A stretch of DNA of 64,000 nt, taken from contig RIBJ01000030.1 in the NCBI GenBank assembly GCA_003762715.1, positions 124,001 through 188,000 on the forward strand. Reading direction: 5' to 3'. Source of the stretch: Muribaculaceae bacterium Isolate-104 (HZI). Lineage in GTDB: Bacteria; Bacteroidota; Bacteroidia; Bacteroidales; Muribaculaceae. A program made the translations under genes and the position numbers. Shown here one piece after another: positions 36,846 to 49,163 of the stretch (position 1 is its first letter; every line of letters starts with the position of its first letter). The notes below the pieces were generated by a model. It saw only the letters and a list, made by a program, of their open reading frames with translations. It was not told the origin of the DNA and did no database searches.

Positions 36846-36864
36846 CAGAAGTCTGCGCTTTTAT

Positions 36865-38160
36865 TTATTTTGCAATGAGCAGGAAATAGTTTTTCTTGCC
36901 TCTTTGCGCGAGTATGTATTTGCCAGCCAGCAACATATCGGCAGTCACAATGCTGTAAGGGTCGGTCACTTTTTCTTTATTGATTGACAGGCCGCCTTGC
37001 TGAGCCATCTTTCTCATTTCACCTTTGGAGGGAAATACCGGAGCTTTGTCTGTGAGAAGGTCTACAAGTTTGAGCTCTCCGGAGGTTATGTCCGACATAG
37101 CTATCTCGTGCTGCGGCACACCGTCCATAACCTGGAGCAGTGTCTCCTCGTCAAGTCTGTGAAGAGCATCACCGGTGTTGTTGCTGAACAAAATCTGAGA
37201 TGCTTCAACTGCCGCCTCATAGTCGGCTGCCGAGTGTACCATTGTGGTAATCTCTTTGGCAAGACGTTTTTGCAGGGGACGTCTGCCGGGGTCTGCTGCC
37301 TGCTCGTCTATGAGGGCTTTGACTTCTTCCTGAGTCAGTTCGGTGAATATCTTTATGTATTTTTCCGCGTCAGCGTCAGAAACATTGAGCCAGAACTGGT
37401 AGAATTTGTACGGGCTTGTGTATCTTGGGTCAAGCCACACATTTCCGCTTTCGGTCTTTCCGAATTTTCCGCCGTCGGCCTTTGTTATCAGAGGACATGT
37501 GAGGGCATATGCCTCGCCGGAGAGGGTGCGGCGTATAAGTTCGGTGCCGGTTGTTATGTTGCCCCACTGGTCTGACCCGCCAAGCTGCAGCTTGCAGTTC
37601 TTTTCGCGATAAAGATTTAGAAAATCGTAGCCCTGAACGAGCTGGTATGAAAACTCGGTGAACGACATGCCTTGCTGGCTCTCGCCGCTCAGACGTTTTT
37701 TGACAGAGTCCTTTGCCATCATGTAATTGACGGTGATATGCTTGCCGACATCGCGGATGAAATCAAGAAACGAGAAATTTTTCATCCAGTCGTAGTTGTT
37801 CACCATTTCGGCGGCGTTGGGCTCATCGCTGTCAAAGTCAAGAAACTTTGAAAGCTGTTTTTTTATAGCCTCCTGATTGTGGCGGAGTGTTTCCTCGTCA
37901 AGCAGTTTGCGCTCCTGGCTTTTCATGGAAGGGTCGCCAATCATGCCTGTCGCACCGCCGACAAGAGCAATAGGCTTGTGACCGGAACGCTGGAAGTGTT
38001 TAAGCATCATGACACCGACAAGATGCCCTATATGCAGGCTGTCGGCAGTCGGGTCTATGCCCAGATATGCTGTTGTCATCTCTTTTTCGAGCTGTTCCTT
38101 GGTGCCGGGCATCATCTGGTGAATCATGCCGCGCCAGGTGAGTTCATCTATAAAATTCAT
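36865..38160 (-). CDS. tyrS: Tyrosine-tRNA ligase
   Basis: A 431-residue class I synthetase from the ATG at 38160 ([11 protein letters not shown]), which I prefer to the longer frame at 38247 because that one runs upstream of the predicted promoter. The HIGH motif is [10 protein letters not shown] and the KMSKS-like loop [19 protein letters not shown] binds tyrosine. The C-terminal S4-like domain is present ([10 protein letters not shown]). It is followed by tRNA-Gln, which has its own promoter. Confidence 0.96.
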   Translation of the reverse strand: MNFIDELTWRGMIHQMMPGTKEQLEKEMTTAYLGIDPTADSLHIGHLVGVMMLKHFQRSGHKPIALVGGATGMIGDPSMKSQERKLLDEETLRHNQEAIKKQLSKFLDFDSDEPNAAEMVNNYDWMKNFSFLDFIRDVGKHITVNYMMAKDSVKKRLSGESQQGMSFTEFSYQLVQGYDFLNLYREKNCKLQLGGSDQWGNITTGTELIRRTLSGEAYALTCPLITKADGGKFGKTESGNVWLDPRYTSPYKFYQFWLNVSDADAEKYIKIFTELTQEEVKALIDEQAADPGRRPLQKRLAKEITTMVHSAADYEAAVEASQILFSNNTGDALHRLDEETLLQVMDGVPQHEIAMSDITSGELKLVDLLTDKAPVFPSKGEMRKMAQQGGLSINKEKVTDPYSIVTADMLLAGKYILAQRGKKNYFLLIAK

Positions 38161-38193
38161 CGGTAGAATAATTCTTTTTTGTTTTTCCGGCTG

Positions 38194-38201
38194 CAAAGAT
38201 A
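38194..38201 (-). promoter_or_regulatory. tyrS promoter, -7 element
   Basis: Minus-strand TATCTTTG is a perfect TAnnTTTG, 34 bp before the preferred ATG. It also argues against the upstream start at 38247. Confidence 0.6.
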
Positions 38202-38263
38202 CATTTTTTTTGACAGGTAACGGAGCGGGAGACAACAGATTCAACAAAAAAATATATCAGCAG

Positions 38264-38294
38264 TTGTAAATCGAATACTATTGTTGTACCTTTG
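38264..38294 (+). promoter_or_regulatory. Promoter of the thiamine operon
   Basis: TTG (38264-38266), 20-bp spacer, TACCTTTG (38287-38294), a perfect -7. Transcription would start near 38302, at the 5' edge of the riboswitch. Confidence 0.75.
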
Positions 38295-38298
38295 CGGC

Positions 38299-38396
38299 AA
38301 CGGCAAAGGGGTGCTCGCGGCTGTTTTTTAAGCCGGCGGGCTGAGATAAACCCTCAGAACCTGATCCGGTTAGTACCGGCGAAGGAATTGTTGGAA
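38299..38396 (+). promoter_or_regulatory. TPP riboswitch (THI element)
   Basis: The conserved core is present: GGGGTGC, then GGCTGAGAT, ACCCTcAGAACCTGATCCGG and TAGTACCGGCGAAGGAA. It senses thiamine pyrophosphate and controls the thi operon downstream. A strong hairpin at 38399-38439 (TGAC-GGCAAC / GTTGCC-GTCA) between aptamer and thiD is a candidate part of the expression platform. As it has no T-run, control of translation or processing is as likely as termination. Confidence 0.95.
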
Positions 38397-38491
38397 TTTG
38401 ACAGGCAACAGCGGCATAAGCTGTTATCGGTTGCCGTCAAGACAGTTTATCTCCCGGAAGTCGACATCGTATTAATGAGAATTCAGGAGAT

Positions 38492-39319
38492 ATGAGACAA
38501 TATTATCCGGTATTGACAATAGCCGGCTCCGACAGCAGCGGGGGCGCAGGCATTCAGGCAGACATAAAGACTATTTCTGCCATAGGCTGCTATGCCATGA
38601 GCGCAATCACAGCCATAACCGCCCAGAATACCACAGGAGTAGCGGCGGTGCAAGGCATAGACCCCGAGATAGTGGCGCGTCAGATAGAGGTGGTATTTGC
38701 CGATATTCCTCCGATGGCAATAAAGACAGGAATGCTGTACAGTGCCGAAGTCATTGAGGCGATAAGCTCGGTACTGGGGCAGAGCAGTGTGCGTAATCTT
38801 GTGGTAGACCCGGTAATGGTGTCGACTTCCGGCTCCATGCTCATAGAAGAAAACTCGGTAAGCGCCATGAAAACGATGATTTTTCCCAAGGCTCTGCTGG
38901 TAACTCCTAATGTACATGAAGCTGTGGCGCTCACCGGAGAGCGCTGCACCTCTAAGCAGGCGAGTGCATTGCATGCCATGGGGTGTTCCAACGTTGTCAT
39001 TAAGGGCGGCGATTCCGACGCAATTGATTTTAAAACAGATTATGTGTCTCTTGATTGCGGAGCCGATGTTTTTGATATACGGGCAGATGCGGTGGTAACG
39101 CAGAACACACACGGCACAGGCTGTACATTTTCGGCGGCTATTTCATCGTATCTTGCTCTTGGCTACAGCCTGTCCGATGCCATTAAAAGCGCCAAGCTGT
39201 TTGTTACAAGGGCATTGGAGGCCGGTGCATACATAACATGCGGGCATGGACATGGACCTGCGAATCATTTCTTCTCTCCCCGAAGACTAAAGAATTTTAA
39301 TCCCACACCTTATATATAA
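38492..39319 (+). CDS. thiD: Hydroxymethylpyrimidine/phosphomethylpyrimidine kinase
   Basis: A 275-residue ribokinase-family enzyme phosphorylating HMP and HMP-P for thiamine synthesis. It shows AGSDSSGGAGIQADIKT near residues 11-27, DPVMVSTSGSML, TPNVHEAV and the C-terminal catalytic NTHGTGCTFSAAI. It is the first gene after the TPP riboswitch; the leader between aptamer and ATG is about 95 bases. Confidence 0.96.
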   Translation: MRQYYPVLTIAGSDSSGGAGIQADIKTISAIGCYAMSAITAITAQNTTGVAAVQGIDPEIVARQIEVVFADIPPMAIKTGMLYSAEVIEAISSVLGQSSVRNLVVDPVMVSTSGSMLIEENSVSAMKTMIFPKALLVTPNVHEAVALTGERCTSKQASALHAMGCSNVVIKGGDSDAIDFKTDYVSLDCGADVFDIRADAVVTQNTHGTGCTFSAAISSYLALGYSLSDAIKSAKLFVTRALEAGAYITCGHGHGPANHFFSPRRLKNFNPTPYI

Positions 39320-39328
39320 TATAGGAAT

Positions 39329-39529
39329 ATGAATATTACAGTCAACGGCAAACCCTACGAAGTGGAAGAAGCCACCACCCTTGAGCAGGTTCTGCAACTG
39401 GCAAATATAAAAACAACCGGTATTGCTACCGCTTTGAACAATGCTGTGGTGCCGGCTGTCATGCGCCCCAAAACGGTGCTTGTCGAAGGCGACTCCGTAA
39501 CTGTCATTACAGCTTTTTACGGTGGCTGA
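39329..39529 (+). CDS. thiS: Sulfur carrier protein ThiS
   Basis: A 66-residue ubiquitin-like protein ending in the required Gly-Gly (VITAFYGG), which is adenylated, thiocarboxylated and gives sulfur to thiazole formation by ThiG. It begins MNITVNGKPYEVEE. Its stop overlaps the next GTG start by eight bases. The usual adenylating partner ThiF is not encoded in this operon. Confidence 0.95.
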   Translation: MNITVNGKPYEVEEATTLEQVLQLANIKTTGIATALNNAVVPAVMRPKTVLVEGDSVTVITAFYGG

Positions 39530-40115
39530 TTTTATTAAGATAGCAATCACTGCCCCGGTGCCGCGCGATTGCGAAAGCGAACGCATAACACGCTTGCTTG
39601 AACTTGGCTGGGACAGGGTTCACCTCCGCTATCCGTCGCTGACACTGACGCAGGTACGGAAAATTGTTGAACTCGTGCCGCAGAAATGGCACGGCAGATT
39701 ACGGTTGCATGGACATTTTGAACTTATAAACGAGTTTAATATAGGTGGGCTGCACCTGAACAGCCGGTGCCCGGCGGTGCCGTCCGGCTTCAGAGGAGCT
39801 ATTTCAAAAAGTTGCCATACCGTTGATGAGGTTCGGCAGGCAAGTGCGGGCGGTCGCTTCGATTCGGTGACTCTCAGCCCGGTATTTCCAAGTGTGTCCA
39901 AACCGGGCTATAATCCGGTTCTGACAAAAGAAGATATGAGGGTTGCAGCCTCTATGATGCCGGTTATCGCATTGGGTGGGGTGACTCCCCGGCGCATAGC
40001 CTTGCTGAAACAGCTCGGTTTTGCAGGGTGCGCGGTTCTTGGAGCAGTGTCAGAAGCAGGCACCCTTGATGAATTAGCTGCGGTGACTGAAGATTTTAAT
40101 CAAAACATTATATAA
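39522..40115 (+). CDS. ThiE/TenI-like protein (thiazole tautomerase-like)
   Basis: A 197-residue TIM-barrel protein of the ThiE/TenI superfamily starting at GTG 39522. It keeps the phosphate-binding ALGGVTPRRI and LGAVSEA ends and TLSPVFPSVSKPGYN. The ThiE signature QLRxK is replaced by HLRYPS and DD residues of the pyrophosphate site are not evident. It is therefore more like TenI, which tautomerises thiazole phosphate, than a true thiamine-phosphate synthase. A normal ThiE is encoded next. It overlaps thiS by eight bases. Confidence 0.8.
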   Translation: MADFIKIAITAPVPRDCESERITRLLELGWDRVHLRYPSLTLTQVRKIVELVPQKWHGRLRLHGHFELINEFNIGGLHLNSRCPAVPSGFRGAISKSCHTVDEVRQASAGGRFDSVTLSPVFPSVSKPGYNPVLTKEDMRVAASMMPVIALGGVTPRRIALLKQLGFAGCAVLGAVSEAGTLDELAAVTEDFNQNII

Positions 40116-40120
40116 TTAAG

Positions 40121-40734
40121 ATGCTACAATTTATAACAAATCCGAGTGATCGGTACTCATTGCTCGAAGAAGCGCAGATGGCTATTGAGGGCGGATGTCG
40201 CTGGATTCAGCTGCGAATGAAGGACGCCACGGATGACGAAGTGCGTCAGGTTGCGCTGGAACTGATACCGTTATGTAAGGAAAATGACACATTTCTCATA
40301 ATAGATGACCGGGTAGAGCTGGTCAATGAACTTAAAGTCAGCGGTGTGCATCTTGGAAAAGACGACATGGACCCGTTAGAGGCGAGGGAACTGCTCGGAC
40401 CACATGCCATTATCGGAGTCACGGCGAATACGGCAGAAGATATAATACGCTTCAAAGGCAAGGATGTGGATTATGTGGGGCTCGGTCCTGTACACTTTAC
40501 CACGACCAAGAAAAAGCTCGCGCCTGAACTCGGATATGAAGGAGTAAAATCCGTAATGGACAGCATAAGAGCCGCCGGGGTCGAACTACCGGTGGTAGCC
40601 ATAGGCGGCATTAAAAAAGAGGATATCAAGCCGCTCAAAGAGGCGGGCGTAAACGGCGTTGCAGTGTCCGGTTCTATTATCGGAGCGCAGAATCCGGTTG
40701 AATATACAGCACAACTATTACAATTGTTACAGAA

Positions 40735-40738
<4 letters not shown>
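40121..40738 (+). CDS. thiE: Thiamine-phosphate synthase
   Basis: A 205-residue enzyme coupling HMP-PP and thiazole phosphate to thiamine phosphate. It has the full set of motifs: [40 protein letters not shown] and [10 protein letters not shown]. The stop overlaps the thiG start as ATGA. Confidence 0.95.
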
Positions 40739-44368
<3,630 letters not shown>

Positions 44369-44379
<11 letters not shown>

Positions 44380-44956
44380 CCCCTCTATGCTGCCGACAGT
44401 TGTCACGCGTATGCGTGGCGACTGGGCGGTCGGCGTTGACTCGCTGGGTAAACTGTGCGAGTGTCTGGAAGAATACCATTTTCCGAAACGCTACCAGCTC
44501 GTCAAAGCGCAGACAAGATGTCGACATGCCTATTTTGTGGAAAAAGGCCTGACACGCTCTTTCTGGCTCGTGGACGGCGAGGAGATTACCACCTCGTTTT
44601 CAACAGAAGGCGGCATTGTTTTCAGCATGGATGAACTCTATTATGACAGGCAGAGCGAAGAGTTTGTCGAGACAATGGAGCCGGTAAAGACATTTCGCAT
44701 ATCTATAGAAAATCTGCGCCACCTTATGGCAACCGACATAGACATATCCAACTGGGGGCGCATAATTCATCAAAATGAATACCGCAGGCTACACAGGTCG
44801 CACAAGGAGCGGCTCACATTGTCCGCGCGTCAGCGCTACGAGGAGTTTTGCTCGCAGTTTCCGCAGGTAATCCGCCGTGCCAACCTTGCATACATCGCAT
44901 CCTATCTTGGCATTACTCCCGCCACACTGAGCCGGCTGCGTAATAAAAAAAGATAG
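44369..44956 (+). CDS. Crp/Fnr-family transcriptional regulator in the thiamine operon
   Basis: About 195 residues from the ATG at 44369 (MAVDPSMLP). The N-terminal two thirds look like a cyclic-nucleotide-binding beta-barrel (HAYFVEKGLTRSFWLVDGEEITTSF, given in part). The C-terminus has a compact helix-turn-helix, NLAYIASYLGITPATLSRLRN. A longer frame to 44231 lies inside thiH and is rejected. Overlap with thiH by 11 bases ties its expression to the TPP riboswitch. In several Bacteroidales a thiF gene follows thiH, so the presence of a regulator here is notable. Ligand and targets are unknown. Confidence 0.85.
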
Positions 44957-45009
44957 CGGAAGCTCATATTTTTTTGATTTAAGTCAATTTTTAAGATTCA
45001 GTCGGGCTG

Positions 45010-45017
45010 TAAATTTG
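45010..45017 (+). promoter_or_regulatory. Promoter of the acyltransferase gene, -7 element
   Basis: TAAATTTG is a perfect TAnnTTTG, 30 bp before the ATG. TTTG at 44983-44986 could be the -33 with a 23-bp spacer, slightly long. Confidence 0.6.
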
Positions 45018-45046
45018 CAGTATCGTTTCACTCTAAGTATATTTAT

Positions 45047-46189
45047 ATGCAATCTACACCCTCCGTATCAAGTACCGATACAAAACCTCATTATGAACTG
45101 CTTGACGGGCTGCGCGGAGTAGCGGCACTGGCAGTAATATGGTACCATATCTTTGAAGCGTTTGCCACAAGTCCTGTAGACCAGAAATTCAACCATGCCT
45201 ATCTTGCTGTCGACTTTTTCTTTGTGCTCTCAGGCTTTGTTCTCGGTTACGCCTACGATGACCGGTGGCGCAAAGGCATGACCTCAGGAAAATTCATGCT
45301 GAGGCGTATAATAAGGCTTCAGCCTATGGTCGTTGTCGGAGTTCTTTTGGGAGTCGTGGCATTTATTGTGCAGGGCTGTGAGAAATGGGACGGTTCTGCC
45401 GTAAGCATTTCGGCAGTGGTTCTTTCTCTTGTTCTCGGTCTGTTTATGCTTCCGTCACTGCCCGGCACACTGCCGGAAGTGCGTGGAAACGGCGAAATGT
45501 TTCCTCTTAACGGTCCGAGCTGGTCATTGTTTTTTGAGTACATAGGCAGTGTACTGTACGCGCTGGTGCTTCACCGACTTTCCAACCGGGCGCTGAAATG
45601 TGTGGTGCTGCTGTCCGGCATTTGCCTTGCCCTTGGAGCGGTAATGAATATTTCCGGCGATTACCACCTCGGTGTCGGCTGGAGTGCCGGAGGTGTCGGC
45701 TTCTTGGGCGGATTTCTCCGTCTGGCGTTCTCGTTTAGTATCGGTCTGTACATGAGCAGGGTGTTTGAGCCGGTGAAAATACGCGGAGCCTTCTGGATTT
45801 GCAGTGCGGTCGTAATCGGTGTATCCTGCGTGCCGTATATTACTGCCGATGGTCAGGCGAGTGTCATGAACGGCATATTTGACGCTGTTTGTACACTTGC
45901 AGTCTTCCCGATGGTTGTATACCTTGGCGCGTCAGGCTTCACTTCCGATAAAACATCAGGCAGAATATGCGAGTTTTTCGGAAATATATCTTATCCGGTA
46001 TATATAATTCACTATCCTGCCATGTATCTGTTTTATTGGTGGGTGTGGAGCAACGGCTACACATTCGGTCAGGTCTGGTATGTTGCGGTGGGAATATTTA
46101 TCGGAGTCATACTGCTCGCGTGGATTCTGTTAAGAGTCTATGACATGCCGGTAAGGCGATACCTCGCATCGCGCCTTTGTCGAAAATAA
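45047..46189 (+). CDS. Acyltransferase 3 family membrane protein
   Basis: A 380-residue polytopic protein of the acyltransferase 3 (OafA/YrhL) family, which O-acylates cell-surface or exported sugars. The signature LLDGLRGVAALAVIWYH is at residues 18-34, with HAYLAVDFFFVLSGFVLGY following and about ten hydrophobic segments. The conserved His of the YHIF segment is present. It is monocistronic between the thi operon and a shared terminator. The acceptor molecule is unknown; lipopolysaccharide or another envelope glycan is a reasonable guess. Confidence 0.9.
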   Translation: MQSTPSVSSTDTKPHYELLDGLRGVAALAVIWYHIFEAFATSPVDQKFNHAYLAVDFFFVLSGFVLGYAYDDRWRKGMTSGKFMLRRIIRLQPMVVVGVLLGVVAFIVQGCEKWDGSAVSISAVVLSLVLGLFMLPSLPGTLPEVRGNGEMFPLNGPSWSLFFEYIGSVLYALVLHRLSNRALKCVVLLSGICLALGAVMNISGDYHLGVGWSAGGVGFLGGFLRLAFSFSIGLYMSRVFEPVKIRGAFWICSAVVIGVSCVPYITADGQASVMNGIFDAVCTLAVFPMVVYLGASGFTSDKTSGRICEFFGNISYPVYIIHYPAMYLFYWWVWSNGYTFGQVWYVAVGIFIGVILLAWILLRVYDMPVRRYLASRLCRK

Positions 46190-46193
46190 AATA

Positions 46194-46236
46194 AGCCCCG
46201 TTTCCCATCGTCAACAAATATCGGGGGAACGGGGCT
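46194..46236. terminator. Bidirectional terminator between acyltransferase and rarA
   Basis: A 13-bp stem with one wobble pair (AGCCCCGTTTCCC at 46194-46206 and its partner at 46224-46236). The T-rich side (TTATTTTATTTT) is on the minus strand, favouring termination of rarA; it may serve both convergent genes. Confidence 0.8.
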
Positions 46237-46276
46237 GAATTATAGTCAGACGCGCTGAACAGCTGACTGAATACTC

Positions 46277-47563
46277 TTACTGCTTGTCGGCTGAATTGCC
46301 CCAGCGCGATTGCTGAAGCTGGGCAGATTTCTGCTCGGCGGCATTGTCTGCCGGATGCCAGAATGTCGGATGTCCCAGTTCCGATGGCATGAATTGCTGG
46401 CGCACAAAGTGTCCGGGATAGTTGTGGGCGTATTTGTAGTCCGTGCCGTAATTCATTTTTTTCATAAGTTCGGTAGGGGCATTGCGCAGGTGTAGCGGCA
46501 CAGGACAGTTCCCTGTGTTTCTGACATTTTCAAGCGCCGCGTTTATTGCCATGTATGCGGAATTACTTTTTGGAGATGTGGCAAGGTAGATAGTACATTC
46601 TGCAAGGGGGATGCGCCCCTCGGGCCACCCGATTTTATGTATAGCGTCAAAAGTGGCGTTGGCGAGCAGCAGCGCGTTTGGATTGGCGAGCCCTATATCC
46701 TCGGCGGCAAGAATAAGCAGACGCCTTGCTATGAATTCCGGTTCCTCTCCACCCTCAATCATTCTGGCGAGCCAATAGATAGCCGCATCCGGGTCGCTGC
46801 CTCTCACGCTCTTTATGAAAGCGGATATTATATCGTAGTGCATCTCGCCGTTTTTGTCGTATGCTGCCGGATTCTTCTGCAATCTTTCGGTTATGACTTC
46901 ATCCGATATTATAATAGGAGCGTCTGCCGGAGTGGACTGGTCAAGCAGGTCGAGTATATTTAGCAATTTTCTCGCGTCTCCGCCTGAGTAACGAAACAGA
47001 GCGTCCGTACTTTCTATTTTTATCTCACGCTCTTTAAGAATCTGATCCTCGTTTACTGCGCGTTGCAGCAGAGTGTTCAAATCCTCGCTGCATAAGGGCG
47101 AAAGTGTATATACCTGAGCTCTTGAAAGCAACGGGCGGATAACCTCGAACGATGGATTTTCCGTTGTGGCGCCTATCAGAGTCACAGTTCCGTTTTCTAC
47201 CGCACCGAGCAGACTGTCCTGCTGGCTCTTGTTGAACCGGTGTATTTCATCTATAAACAGTATCGGGCGGCCTGTGGTGAACATGCCGAACGCTTCATGC
47301 TTGCACCTTTCGAGAACCTCACGCACATCCTTTACTCCTGAATGAACGGCGCTCAGAGTGTAAAACGGCACCCCGGCGGTATTGGCGACAATGCGTGCCA
47401 GAGTGGTTTTGCCCACTCCGGGAGGTCCCCATAAAATAAAAGAGGCTATATTGCCGCTCTCTATCATTCTGCGCATTATTGCGCCGGGTCCCACAAGATG
47501 CGTCTGTCCTATGTACTGCTCCAACGTGTGCGGGCGCAGACGTTCTGCCAAAGGTAATTGCAT
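46277..47563 (-). CDS. rarA: Replication-associated recombination protein A (MgsA/RarA AAA ATPase)
   Basis: A 428-residue AAA+ ATPase related to clamp-loader subunits and to Mgs1/WRNIP1, acting at stalled replication forks. Walker A is WGPPGVGKTT (45-54), Walker B LFIDEIHRFNKSQQD, sensor 1 IGATTENPSFEV, and the C-terminal MgsA domain includes RGSDPDAAIYWLARMIEGGE (quoted at the limit) and LPLHLRNAPTELMK-like text. It starts with a good promoter and is monocistronic. Confidence 0.95.
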   Translation of the reverse strand: MQLPLAERLRPHTLEQYIGQTHLVGPGAIMRRMIESGNIASFILWGPPGVGKTTLARIVANTAGVPFYTLSAVHSGVKDVREVLERCKHEAFGMFTTGRPILFIDEIHRFNKSQQDSLLGAVENGTVTLIGATTENPSFEVIRPLLSRAQVYTLSPLCSEDLNTLLQRAVNEDQILKEREIKIESTDALFRYSGGDARKLLNILDLLDQSTPADAPIIISDEVITERLQKNPAAYDKNGEMHYDIISAFIKSVRGSDPDAAIYWLARMIEGGEEPEFIARRLLILAAEDIGLANPNALLLANATFDAIHKIGWPEGRIPLAECTIYLATSPKSNSAYMAINAALENVRNTGNCPVPLHLRNAPTELMKKMNYGTDYKYAHNYPGHFVRQQFMPSELGHPTFWHPADNAAEQKSAQLQQSRWGNSADKQ

Positions 47564-47616
47564 GTTTTATTGAGAATGAAGATATTATTAAACAAGCTCT
47601 GAGACTAAGAGTAGTA

Positions 47617-47624
47617 CAAAGTTA
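47617..47624 (-). promoter_or_regulatory. rarA promoter, -7 element
   Basis: Minus-strand TAACTTTG is a perfect TAnnTTTG, 54 bp before the rarA ATG. No clear -33 is seen. Confidence 0.5.
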
Positions 47625-47786
47625 ATGAAAAAACACAACGGTTGGATTCATGCGGTGTTAAGAGATTATAATGTGTGACACTCATGTAACGGAATCAAAA
47701 AAAAATAGTAACTTTAACGCCGCAATGCACAGGTAAATCGCAGAAAAGCGAACTTAATGCGCTGCAACTTGTTAGACTTGTATAAA

Positions 47787-47820
47787 CCGGCAACAACGAG
47801 ACCTCCAGCGGTCTCAGCCG
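47787..47820 (+). other. Hairpin in the leader of the 76-residue membrane protein
   Basis: GAGACC (47798-47803) pairs with GGTCTC (47810-47815), and outer CGGC/GCCG bases extend the stem. It lies 45-70 bp before the ATG at 47860. The rest of the 296-bp gap with rarA has no gene; TAACTTTA (47709-47716) is a one-mismatch -7 candidate for the plus strand. Confidence 0.4.
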
Positions 47821-47859
47821 CCCGGCAGACAGAAGTTTAACGTTTTAAAATATAAATTT

Positions 47860-48090
47860 ATGAGCAACGATTACAGACAGACCGGGACTCCGCAAAAGAT
47901 GCGCAATATCTTCGGAATCATAATGATACTGGTGTACATAGGTGTGGGCGTTCTGTTCCTGACCGGATTTTTCGAAAGCATCTGCGGCGGATTTAAATGG
48001 CTCAGATGGGTTGCCGGTGGCATACTTATAGCCTACGGCATCTGGAGAGGCTATCGCCAGTTTACCGGCATAGACGATATGACACGATGA
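47860..48090 (+). CDS. Small two-helix membrane protein (76 residues)
   Basis: A short protein with a polar N-terminus (MSNDYRQTGTPQKMRN) and two hydrophobic segments (IFGIIMILVYIGVGVLFLTG and WVAGGILIAYGIW). I do not recognise a named family. It precedes a PstS-like lipoprotein by 31 bp and a TPR protein, a neighbourhood that in Bacteroidales is often attached to ExbB/ExbD/TonB genes; those are not seen here. Coding status is supported by conserved-looking membrane topology and tight spacing. Function unknown. Confidence 0.75.
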   Translation: MSNDYRQTGTPQKMRNIFGIIMILVYIGVGVLFLTGFFESICGGFKWLRWVAGGILIAYGIWRGYRQFTGIDDMTR

Positions 48091-48121
48091 GCATCGGCGA
48101 AACAGCTGTCTGAACCAACTG

Positions 48122-49132
48122 ATGAATGAAATGAATAAAAACAGAATAACTAAGGCTATGACTGCCGGGGCGTACGCGCTCGGCGGTCTCGCCTTGTCAT
48201 TGTCACTGCTGACATCCTGCGGCAAAAAAGCCGAGTCGACATCTTCAAGCGGTATTGCGACAATTGTCTGTGATGCCAGCTTTGAAAACATTATGGACCA
48301 GGAAATAGATGTGTTCGAATATGTGTATCCGAACGCAAATATAATACCCTACTACACTGACCAGAACTCAGCCATAGACTCATTGCTTGAATTCAAGACA
48401 CGCCTCATCGTAACCACAAGACCGCTTACACAAAAGGAGATGAGCTATCTTAAATCAAACGACAAACAGGTAAGGCAGAGTCAGATAGCTGTTGATGCAC
48501 TTGCAATGATAGTGAATCCCCAGAATAGTATAAATGTGCTTAGCAAGCCTGAAATAGCGGAGATTCTTAGCGGCAAGCTACAGAAATGGAGTGAGGTTGA
48601 GCCCGGCAACGACCACCTCGGTGACATTGAAGTAGTGTTTGACCATCAGGGCTCAAGCACGGTGCAGTACATGCGCGACTCTCTGCTGTCGGGTGGCAAC
48701 TTCGGTCCGAATGTCTTTGCACAGAACACTCCCGAAGAGGTATTCAAGGCAGTGGCGGCAAACAAAAACGCCGTAGGCATAATCGGTGTAAGCTGGATTA
48801 GCTCCGATATGAAAACCAGAGAAATGTCTCGCGAGGAATACGCGCAGTCTGTCCAGCGAAACGACAGCACGGACATAACATTCTCCAAGGATGTCAAAGT
48901 GCTCAAGGTGCGCGGAAATGACGAGGTGACAGCATACCTGCCGTATCAATACTACATTTTTAACGGCGACTACCCGCTGTATAGGCAGGTGTACATGATT
49001 TCCACAGGCACAGGCGGCAGTCTGAGCCACGGTTTCTACTCTTTCGTAACCGGATTTCACGGTCAGAAAATAATGCTTAACACCGGTGTGCTGCCAAAAG
49101 TGGTTCAGCCCACTATGGTGTATGTGAATTGA
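48122..49132 (+). CDS. PstS-like substrate-binding lipoprotein
   Basis: A 336-residue periplasmic-binding-fold protein. The N-terminus has a hydrophobic stretch ending LLTSC, a good lipobox with Cys33 as lipid site. The body resembles the phosphate-binding (PBP-like) superfamily, including LSKPEIAEILSGKLQKWSEV, FDHQGSSTVQYMRDSLL and NKNAVGIIGVSW. There is no permease or ATPase beside it, so it is unlikely to be part of a normal Pst transporter. Its position between a small membrane protein and a TPR protein suggests an envelope energy-transduction or sensing role. The ligand is unknown. A start at 48131 is equally possible. Confidence 0.8.
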   Translation: MNEMNKNRITKAMTAGAYALGGLALSLSLLTSCGKKAESTSSSGIATIVCDASFENIMDQEIDVFEYVYPNANIIPYYTDQNSAIDSLLEFKTRLIVTTRPLTQKEMSYLKSNDKQVRQSQIAVDALAMIVNPQNSINVLSKPEIAEILSGKLQKWSEVEPGNDHLGDIEVVFDHQGSSTVQYMRDSLLSGGNFGPNVFAQNTPEEVFKAVAANKNAVGIIGVSWISSDMKTREMSREEYAQSVQRNDSTDITFSKDVKVLKVRGNDEVTAYLPYQYYIFNGDYPLYRQVYMISTGTGGSLSHGFYSFVTGFHGQKIMLNTGVLPKVVQPTMVYVN

Positions 49133-49163
49133 CAAATACTGAACTTTAACAATAAACCAACTC

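Noticed and set aside
38160-38247. An upstream start for tyrS at 38247
   Set aside because: It would begin before the perfect -7 element at 38201-38194 and adds residues unlike tyrosyl-tRNA synthetases.
47671-47740. A short frame upstream of the 76-residue membrane protein as a leader peptide
   Set aside because: No run of one amino acid, no alternative hairpins and no promoter in the right place, unlike the leader at 32303-32377.
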